From: a virus
Virus record (IMG/VR): IMGVR_UViG_3300046000_007474
Coordinates: 1 to 26,981 of that record
Direction: 5' to 3' (one strand)
DNA: 26,981 nucleotides
The notes under the pieces are model-generated. The model was not told where the DNA came from. It saw nothing but the letters and a program-made list of their open reading frames with translations, and did not search any database. The position numbers and the translations under genes are program-made. Positions 7,009 to 12,843 of the stretch are shown in pieces (positions within the stretch are counted from its first letter, which is position 1; every line of letters begins with the position of its first letter).

Positions 7009-9144
7009 TTAAATAATAATTTTACTTAATTCTTTTTTATATAACATAACCATTTCATTGATCTCTGAAGAACCACCAAGTTCTTTTATTTTGTCTTGAA
7101 AAAATTTAATTCTCTCATTGTAATATTCAATTTCTTTGTCCTTATTTCTAAACAGTGAAGGTTTTATTGAAACTTTTAATGGTTCTTTGGTTATTGGTAT
7201 TTTAAAATTACTTTTAAGTGGATTTTCATAAAAATAAATTAAGTGTGGTGGAAATTTTGACTTATTACTTACCGTTAACATTCTATTATGATCATTTCTA
7301 AACATAATATAATTTTGGTTTGCTCTATCTACGTAAACTAAAACATCAACATTTTCGCTCTTATATTTATTTTGTGTTGCCCAAGATGGAATTACAAAAT
7401 AATTACCCCTATCACTACCGTCATATAAAACTATTTGACTAACATTTACAGGTTTAACTTGGAAATATATTGTATCTCCATTTTTTAATTTTAAAACTAA
7501 GTCTTGTCCTTTTTTTCTATCGTTAATATCGCCAGCACAGTGTTCATATAGTTCATAACTAATACCTTCTTCCTCAATACTTAAGTTATATGCTTCTCTA
7601 ATTGATTCTTTGGCATAGTCTTCATTAAGACGACCAACCTCAATAGTTCCAATGTTAGGACTTGCTAATCGATCAAGATACATACCATCATTACTAAATA
7701 AATTATATGCATTGTTGGTTATCCAAGTTTTAAAATCTTCAACACCTTCCGTTTCTTCCATCCATATTTTTTGAATTTCTGATTTAACTTTACTGTTGGT
7801 GTCAAAACGATTTATAATTGACCAATTACTTGTTCCTCCGTATTTTTTTTCTGAATATTCCCCACCTAAAATACCTTCATCAGTATTACATTTTTTTGTT
7901 TCTATTTTACCTATACATCCATATTTGTATTGTTTGTTAAAACAACCCTCATATTGTGACGCAATTAATAATCTAATTTGTTTTGGTGTTATTGGAAAAG
8001 AAAAATCATTTTTTTCAGATAATAATTTTTTAACATTAATATTTTCTTTAATATTTTTCTTTTTTGTTTTTAATTCATAAAGGTCATTAACAAATTCCCA
8101 ATTAACAACATTCCAAAAGTTATTTATATACTCATCTCGTTTGTTTTGATATTTTAAATAATATGCGTGTTCCCAAACATCAAGACCTAAAATTGGAAAC
8201 CCACCTTTTTTAACAACATTCATTAGTGGATTATCTTGATTTGGTAACGACATTATTTTTAAATTACCATCTTTTGTTAGGTATAACCATGCCCATCCAG
8301 ATCCAAAACGATCTTTAGCAACTTGATTAAACTCATCTTTCATTTTTTTTATATTTCCAAAATCTTTCTTAATTTGTTTATATATTTCACCTGTCGGAAC
8401 TTGTTTTTTTGGTGATAACATTTTCCAAAATAAAGCATGGTTAAACGCCCCGCCGGCATTGTTTCTTATGGTGTTGTCATATTTACTTATAGATTTTATG
8501 ATGTCTTCTAACTCCACATCACCTTTAATATTCTTAATTGCTTTATTCAACTTATCAACATAACCTTTATAGTGTTTGTTGTAATGAACATCCATAGTTT
8601 TAGAATCAATAAACTTATTTAAAGAAGAATAGGTGTAAGGTAATTTTTCTATTCCAATTTTTTTCATTTCAACAATTAAATTTTCTTTAATTGTTTCTTT
8701 TTCGTTTAAAACTATTTGTTCGGATATAAGATTTAATTTATTTTTAATTGAGTTAGATTCATACATTTTTTTTTCTAAGTCTGGATGTTTTTTTTCAAAC
8801 ATCTTAACAAGTCTGCCAGCAAAGGCATTTGCTTCGTCTTCATTTTTTCCACCAATGTTTGGCCCTTGTTTTCTACCCTCTACGGACATTTGATGTTCAT
8901 GAACCCATTCATGGGCTAAGGTTCTCATAATATCCCTATTAAGTCTGTTTTTTGCCAAGATTTTTAACTCACCATTATCCGTTCTTGACCCCGTTGACAT
9001 TTTGCCAATTTGTTTACCCAAAAACTTTACAGTAATTTCTTTTTTTAATGGATATTTTTCTTGTAATAATTTTATAAAATTATGTATAAGTTCTTTATCT
9101 TCTTTTTTAAACTTGGTATCTTCGTATGTTATTTTTAATTCCAT
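7009..9144 (-). CDS. metallopeptidase - Mn-type superoxide dismutase - C-terminal (PD-(D/E)xK-like?) fusion protein
   Basis: The 711-residue protein has three modules. Residues 1-128: a zinc peptidase-like domain with His78-Glu79-Trp-Val-His82 and a downstream Asn-Glu-Asp-Glu-Ala helix (Glu102 or Glu104 as the likely third ligand). Residues 166-357: a complete Fe/Mn superoxide dismutase with all four metal ligands, His187, His236, Asp322 and His326 (Asp-Val-Trp-Glu-His-Ala-Tyr-Tyr), plus second-sphere His191 and Tyr195. Gly at the FeSOD-Gln position and Gln303 in Asn-Gln-Asp fit the Mn type. Residues 380-711: an unrecognised region whose Asp548 plus Gln562-Val-Lys564 resemble a PD-(D/E)xK nuclease core. 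Ile/Leu-Ser-Glu sites (Glu142, Glu377) lie between modules. The protein should dismutate superoxide; packaging in the virion is speculation. The minus-strand neighbours are a helicase upstream and a neck-like gene downstream. Confidence 0.8.
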   Translation of the reverse strand: MELKITYEDTKFKKEDKELIHNFIKLLQEKYPLKKEITVKFLGKQIGKMSTGSRTDNGELKILAKNRLNRDIMRTLAHEWVHEHQMSVEGRKQGPNIGGKNEDEANAFAGRLVKMFEKKHPDLEKKMYESNSIKNKLNLISEQIVLNEKETIKENLIVEMKKIGIEKLPYTYSSLNKFIDSKTMDVHYNKHYKGYVDKLNKAIKNIKGDVELEDIIKSISKYDNTIRNNAGGAFNHALFWKMLSPKKQVPTGEIYKQIKKDFGNIKKMKDEFNQVAKDRFGSGWAWLYLTKDGNLKIMSLPNQDNPLMNVVKKGGFPILGLDVWEHAYYLKYQNKRDEYINNFWNVVNWEFVNDLYELKTKKKNIKENINVKKLLSEKNDFSFPITPKQIRLLIASQYEGCFNKQYKYGCIGKIETKKCNTDEGILGGEYSEKKYGGTSNWSIINRFDTNSKVKSEIQKIWMEETEGVEDFKTWITNNAYNLFSNDGMYLDRLASPNIGTIEVGRLNEDYAKESIREAYNLSIEEEGISYELYEHCAGDINDRKKGQDLVLKLKNGDTIYFQVKPVNVSQIVLYDGSDRGNYFVIPSWATQNKYKSENVDVLVYVDRANQNYIMFRNDHNRMLTVSNKSKFPPHLIYFYENPLKSNFKIPITKEPLKVSIKPSLFRNKDKEIEYYNERIKFFQDKIKELGGSSEINEMVMLYKKELSKIII

Positions 9145-9148
9145 TAAT

Positions 9149-9156
9149 TATAAATA
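9149..9156 (-). promoter_or_regulatory. TATTTATA promoter-like element (minus strand) before the SOD fusion gene
   Basis: An exact TATTTATA on the minus strand ends only 4 bases before the ATG at 9144. That is too close for a conventional -10 box with a leader, so either the transcript is nearly leaderless or this copy is fortuitous in AT-rich DNA. Confidence 0.3.
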
Positions 9157-9159
9157 TCT

Positions 9160-10923
9160 CTATCGATATTTATTTATCATATTTAACATCTCTTCGGCAA
9201 CATCACCAATGTTTTCTTCTAATTGATCGCCCATTACAGTTCTGATAATTTGTTTTTTACGATTTAGAATATCATATATTGCACCTTCTATTGTGTTTTC
9301 ATATAAAGGATAATAAACCAACACATTATTTTTTTGACCATATCTATACGCCCTGTCTTCGGCTTGAGAATGTTCTGCTGGAACAAATGATAGGTCATTC
9401 ATAATTACAACCTCAGCAGAAGTTAAAGTTAACCCAACACCAGCCGCCTTTATGTTTCCAACAAAAACTTTAATTTTTTCATTGTCTTGAAATTCGTCAA
9501 CAGCTTTTTGACGATGAGGTTTAGAACAACTACCGTCTAAATAAACTGCTTGTTTACCAAAGTGTTGGTAAATCGTTTGTAAAGAATCTGTAAAGTTTGT
9601 AAATACGATTACTTTTTTTCCTTGTTCAATAATATTTTCTACAATTTCTATGGTTTGTTTTGTTTTTTCATTTGAAATAACTTTTCTAACCTTCATTAGT
9701 TTTGAAAACTGAACGGTAAGTGATGATGCTTCGTCAGGATTTTTATCATACCAAGCATAATATTCCCCCATCAGTTCTTCATACTCTTTTGATTTTAAAC
9801 GAAGATATACAGGAGAAATAATTTTATCAGGAAGATCTAACACATCTTCTTTTAACCTACGAAGAATTTGTTTTGAAGTCCTATCTCTTAATTCCTCTAA
9901 ATTAGATGCTCCCGTTACATTCCAAACTTTTCTTCTACCTGCCATAAATTGATAACCCTGACAATAACGAATAGCGTAAGCCATCCAATTCTGAGCGACT
10001 GGTGATTCAATAATGTTTAATAGGTTATAATAGTTCATTGGACGAGAAGTCATTGGAGTTCCCGTTAATAACCAAACTCTTTTAATATTCTTAACAAAAT
10101 GATTTATGATTTTTGTTCGTTGAGCTTGGGGATTTGAGATCATGTGAGCCTCATCTAAGATAACAAGGTCAAAATTTGATTGGTTGAGTAATGAATTGTC
10201 TTTTTCTTTTGTGTCGTGAAAGTTTTTTAAAATATCATAATTAACAATAACAAAATCAGATTCAGTTGAAAATTTCTTACCTTCCGAAATATAAACAGGT
10301 CTATCTGAATAATTTTCAATTTCACGTTGCCAATTAATCTTTAATGATGCGGGACATATAATTAATATTTTTTTTGCACCTGTCTCTAAAGCTGCTATGA
10401 TCGTACAAGTAGTTTTTCCAAGTCCCATATCATCGGCAAGAATGAATCTTCTTGATCCTGCTAATTTTTCTATTGCTTCTTTTTGATGTTGTAGTGGAGG
10501 TCTATGACTATATTTAGAATAATCTACCTCAACTACCTCAACATTGTGTGATTTTATTAATGCTGATTTAGGAACCCAAAATTCTGTTAAAGGATCTTTC
10601 TCAAAGAATTTACCCCAAATATGATACGATTTTTCTTTCTCAACTAATAATTTCTCAATGTAAATTTTTTCAGGGGTTTCCATCAAATATCTTTCTTCTG
10701 CAAACTTCTTTGCGAAATATGTGTCAAGATCAACCCACTTACGTGCGATCTTTGGTGTTGTGTTAAAATAATTTATAATGTAATCCGATTGAGTTCTTGT
10801 TGGATAAAACTTACCATTAGTTTTTTTTTTATTTTGTAAGTATATTATATGGTTATTCGCACCACTATATGACTCGAGTAGTACAAGCGCTTTTTGCTCA
10901 ACTAAGGAAGATAAGTTTTCCAA
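9160..10923 (-). CDS. SNF2-family helicase/ATPase (SMARCAL1-like)
   Basis: A superfamily 2 translocase with SNF2-type motifs. Numbered from the TTG at 10923 (587 aa): Leu-Gln-His-Gln at 144-147, Walker A Asp-Asp-Met-Gly-Leu-Gly-Lys-Thr at 164-171, Asp-Glu-Ala-His box at 257-260, Thr-Gly-Thr-Pro at 287-290, Gly-Val-Gly-Leu-Thr-Leu-Thr at 495-501, and motif VI Gln-Ala-Glu-Asp-Arg-Ala-Tyr-Arg-Tyr-Gly-Gln at 520-530. Residues 1-110 form a short N-terminal domain of unknown role. Such proteins translocate on duplex DNA and remodel forks or recombination intermediates, a job done in T4 by UvsW. The frame extends to a TTG at 10989, but that would overlap the divergent gene and add a low-complexity Ile/Phe-rich leader. 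I prefer TTG 10923; there is no suitable ATG. Function is confident, start is not. Confidence 0.88.
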   Translation of the reverse strand: MENLSSLVEQKALVLLESYSGANNHIIYLQNKKKTNGKFYPTRTQSDYIINYFNTTPKIARKWVDLDTYFAKKFAEERYLMETPEKIYIEKLLVEKEKSYHIWGKFFEKDPLTEFWVPKSALIKSHNVEVVEVDYSKYSHRPPLQHQKEAIEKLAGSRRFILADDMGLGKTTCTIIAALETGAKKILIICPASLKINWQREIENYSDRPVYISEGKKFSTESDFVIVNYDILKNFHDTKEKDNSLLNQSNFDLVILDEAHMISNPQAQRTKIINHFVKNIKRVWLLTGTPMTSRPMNYYNLLNIIESPVAQNWMAYAIRYCQGYQFMAGRRKVWNVTGASNLEELRDRTSKQILRRLKEDVLDLPDKIISPVYLRLKSKEYEELMGEYYAWYDKNPDEASSLTVQFSKLMKVRKVISNEKTKQTIEIVENIIEQGKKVIVFTNFTDSLQTIYQHFGKQAVYLDGSCSKPHRQKAVDEFQDNEKIKVFVGNIKAAGVGLTLTSAEVVIMNDLSFVPAEHSQAEDRAYRYGQKNNVLVYYPLYENTIEGAIYDILNRKKQIIRTVMGDQLEENIGDVAEEMLNMINKYR

Positions 10924-10958
10924 TTTTAGTCTTTTAATAAAAATACTAATAAAAAAGA

Positions 10959-10966
10959 TATTTATC
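10959..10966 (+). promoter_or_regulatory. TATTTATC promoter-like element in the divergent helicase/structural gene gap
   Basis: A one-mismatch TATTTATA octamer lies 17 bases before the ATG at 10984, between that gene and the divergent helicase. On the opposite strand the same gap holds a weaker AGTATTTTTATT sequence about 14-25 bases before the helicase TTG. Confidence 0.35.
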
Positions 10967-10983
10967 AATAAAATAGTGTTTTT

Positions 10984-11496
10984 ATGCAAAATAATGTTCC
11001 AATTTCTAGATTAGGTAAATTTTTTGGGGATCGTGATTTTGAACTTGAAATTAGTATGGGTCAGGAGTGGTTGATAGGTGATATGAACTTTACTTGTGTT
11101 CTCTATAAAATTGATAGAAACAAAATTAAAACTGACGATGTTTATGGTGAGGTTGTGGAAGACGGTATTAAATTTTTACCTCCTGTCGAATTTAACGCAC
11201 AAATTACTATTGCAGCACCTGAAAATAAAATGATTGGATCAACAAAAATGGATCAGTTTGAGCCAGGTAATATTACTATTTCTGTTTATTTAAAAACTTT
11301 AGAAAACTTAAATATTGATGTTGATTTTGGTGATTATGTTGGGTATTATGATAGTGAAAATTTTGTTAGATATTATACGGTTGTTAATGATGGTCGTGTA
11401 ATTTCAGATACAAAACACACATATAAAGGGTTTAAACCATTTTTTAGAACAATAATTGCCGCACCTGTTGGGCCAAACGAATTTAAAGGTTTATAA
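10984..11496 (+). CDS. probable head-tail joining / virion structural protein (170 aa)
   Basis: I do not recognise a defined family. The protein is predominantly beta-stranded, opens with a short polar segment containing Arg-Leu-Gly-Lys-Phe-Phe-Gly, and ends with an aromatic/basic Phe-Lys-Pro-Phe-Phe-Arg-Thr-Ile-Ile-Ala-Ala-Pro stretch. It is the first gene of a plus-strand unit leading through a tail-terminator-like gene to the sheath. In T4 this position is held by the neck and tail completion genes 13-15, so a head-completion or neck role is inferred by position. The ATG at 10984 is preceded by a TATTTATC element 17 bases upstream and a T-rich leader without Shine-Dalgarno. The alternative is an unrelated minor virion protein. 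Confidence 0.45.
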   Translation: MQNNVPISRLGKFFGDRDFELEISMGQEWLIGDMNFTCVLYKIDRNKIKTDDVYGEVVEDGIKFLPPVEFNAQITIAAPENKMIGSTKMDQFEPGNITISVYLKTLENLNIDVDFGDYVGYYDSENFVRYYTVVNDGRVISDTKHTYKGFKPFFRTIIAAPVGPNEFKGL

Positions 11497-11522
11497 TATA
11501 ATTAAAAGTAATAAAATTAATA

Positions 11523-12563
11523 ATGGCAATACCAAAGAAATCAATTAAACCATCCATACCTTTAAACTACCCTAAAACTCTTTTACCGAGAAGGGAACAG
11601 ATAAAAGACATGATTACTAAGGATGGAACATATCTTCCTAAGTCATTACTACATGCAGATTTAGATCGTGGATTTTTAGATTTTGTAAAAGAAAAGTTTA
11701 GTATAGTTTCGGAAGGTAAAAAAATTCCCGTTGTAGATATTTTAATTACAACCCAAAATTGGTCTCAGTTTGTTGAAACTTGGGATTTTCAAAATATAGA
11801 TAAAAATATTGAACCTCCATTTATAACTGTTATTAGAAACCCCGAAGTTAAGTATGGAAATAACCCTGCGGTTATGTATAATATTCCAAATAGAAAAATG
11901 TATTATTATATGGAAGTACCAACATGGGATGGAAATAGAAAAGGATCTGACATATACAAAATTCCACAACCAGTTCCGGCCGATTTTAAATATACTGTTG
12001 CAATTATATGTAATAGAATGAGGGATCTTAACACTTTAAATCAAAGAGTTCTTGAAACATTTGCATCAAAACAAGCGTATCAAACTATTAATGGACATTA
12101 TATTCCAATAATAAATGATTCATTTGCCGACGAGTCTGTTATGGATTTAGAGAAAAGAAAATATTATATACAGAAGTATGAGTTCACAATGATGGGATTC
12201 TTAATAGATGAAGAACAGTTTGAAGTTTCCCCCGCAATATCTAGAACCTTTCAGGTAATTGAAACTGACCAAAGAAATATAAAAAGGAAACAAAAAAAAC
12301 AAACCCCAATAGAACTTGAGGTAATTAAATTACAATATTTAAATAATGTCACAACGCAAGAACGCTATTTTGAATATACTTGTAATTTACTTTTTGATCG
12401 ATCCGTTAATATAGAAGAATTTTCTGTCTACATAAATGAACAATATTATGGTGATAATGTTGAATCAATTCAAATTAATACAAATGACATGTTAAGGATT
12501 GATATAATATCTAGTGGTGGATCTGAGGATCCTTATCTTTTGTTTACTCAAAGTTTAGTTTAA
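11523..12563 (+). CDS. probable tail terminator / sheath-stabiliser protein (gp15-like)
   Basis: The 346-residue protein has a Pro/Lys-rich N-terminus (residues 1-25), then an alpha/beta central region (about 65-245). The central region includes a strand-helix unit where a Tyr-Thr-Val-Ala-Ile-Ile-Cys strand leads into a Met-Arg-Asp-Leu-Asn-x-Leu-Asn-Gln helix. Tail terminator proteins of T4-like phages have a comparable strand followed by a Leu-Asn-rich helix. A basic linker (about 255-268) leads to a C-terminal beta domain with Gly-Gly-Ser turns. T4 gp15 is 272 residues and lies a little upstream of the sheath gene, as here. It would cap the finished tail and form the interface with the neck. 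Family assignment rests on position and secondary-structure pattern and is tentative. Its stop codon overlaps the end of the opposite-strand ribbon-helix-helix gene by 4 bases. Confidence 0.4.
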   Translation: MAIPKKSIKPSIPLNYPKTLLPRREQIKDMITKDGTYLPKSLLHADLDRGFLDFVKEKFSIVSEGKKIPVVDILITTQNWSQFVETWDFQNIDKNIEPPFITVIRNPEVKYGNNPAVMYNIPNRKMYYYMEVPTWDGNRKGSDIYKIPQPVPADFKYTVAIICNRMRDLNTLNQRVLETFASKQAYQTINGHYIPIINDSFADESVMDLEKRKYYIQKYEFTMMGFLIDEEQFEVSPAISRTFQVIETDQRNIKRKQKKQTPIELEVIKLQYLNNVTTQERYFEYTCNLLFDRSVNIEEFSVYINEQYYGDNVESIQINTNDMLRIDIISSGGSEDPYLLFTQSLV

Positions 12564-12724
12564 TTTTCACCATATATATCTTTTTTATCCTTACATTTTT
12601 CAATGATTAATGACTCCAAAAATTTATATATTTTAAGTCCTCGTTTATCGCAATATTTTTTTAGGACTTCGTGAACTTCGGAGTCAATCTTGAGGTTTTT
12701 TATCTTCTTGTTATCATTAGTCAT
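12560..12724 (-). CDS. small ribbon-helix-helix (Arc/MetJ-type) DNA-binding protein
   Basis: A 54-residue ORF on the minus strand fills the space between the terminator-like gene and the sheath leader. After a basic N-terminus it has Lys-Asn-Leu-Lys-Ile-Asp (the beta ribbon, about residues 8-14), a helix Ser-Glu-Val-His-Glu-Val-Leu-Lys-Lys-Tyr-Cys, a Lys-Arg-Gly-Leu-Lys turn, and a second helix with Tyr-Lys-Phe-Leu-Glu-Ser-Leu-Ile. This is the ribbon-helix-helix layout, in which a dimer inserts a two-stranded sheet into the DNA major groove. It has an ATG start and is tail-to-tail with the upstream gene (4-base overlap). It diverges from the sheath gene and has a TATTTATA element 37 bases upstream and direct repeats beside its start. 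It is probably a transcriptional regulator, perhaps of itself and the sheath unit. Confidence 0.65.
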   Translation of the reverse strand: MTNDNKKIKNLKIDSEVHEVLKKYCDKRGLKIYKFLESLIIEKCKDKKDIYGEN

Positions 12725-12726
12725 AG

Positions 12727-12745
12727 AGGCAGAAAAAAGGCAGAA
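12727..12745. promoter_or_regulatory. tandem AGGCAGAA repeats, candidate operator
   Basis: AGGCAGAA occurs at 12727-12734 and again at 12738-12745, an 11-base period (about one helical turn), directly beside the start codon of the ribbon-helix-helix gene. Proteins of that family often bind tandem half-sites on one face of the DNA. The repeats stand out from the AT-rich surroundings. Operator function is inferred. Confidence 0.4.
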
Positions 12746-12761
12746 TAAAATCTTACCAAAA

Positions 12762-12769
12762 TATAAATA
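12762..12769 (-). promoter_or_regulatory. TATTTATA promoter-like element (minus strand) before the ribbon-helix-helix gene
   Basis: An exact TATTTATA, preceded by G as at the sheath and tube copies (GTATTTATA), is read toward the small regulator gene, 37 bases before its ATG. A transcript starting shortly downstream would carry the AGGCAGAA repeats in its leader. Confidence 0.4.
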
Positions 12770-12779
12770 CTTTTAGTAA

Positions 12780-12802
12780 TGTAAAGTTTTTAGTATTTTA
12801 CA
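12780..12802. repeat. TGTAAA/TTTACA inverted repeat between divergent promoter-like elements
   Basis: TGTAAA (12780-12785) and TTTACA (12797-12802) form a 6-bp inverted repeat with an 11-base spacer, located between the minus-strand element at 12762-12769 and the plus-strand element at 12806-12813. It could be a regulator-binding site or chance in AT-rich DNA. Confidence 0.25.
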
Positions 12803-12805
12803 AAG

Positions 12806-12813
12806 TATTTATA
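12806..12813 (+). promoter_or_regulatory. TATTTATA promoter-like element before the tail sheath gene
   Basis: An exact GTATTTATA (12805-12813) lies 30 bases before the sheath ATG. The sheath product is needed in high copy, so a strong late promoter is expected here. The leader that follows is A-rich and lacks a Shine-Dalgarno. Confidence 0.5.
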
Positions 12814-12843
12814 GAAATAAATAACTAAAAAAAAATATTTAAC

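Noticed and set aside
7796-8080. Plus-strand ORF opposite the SOD fusion gene
   Set aside because: Phe/Ile-rich shadow of a well-supported minus-strand gene with no leader.
8121-8128. TATTTATA octamer inside the SOD fusion gene, as a promoter
   Set aside because: It is on the antisense strand with no gene to serve; together with a copy at 14745-14752 inside the sheath gene it shows the background rate in AT-rich DNA.
12564-12843. tRNA or other structured RNA in the pre-sheath gap
   Set aside because: No cloverleaf or T-loop-like sequence; the gap is explained by the small ribbon-helix-helix gene and promoter elements.
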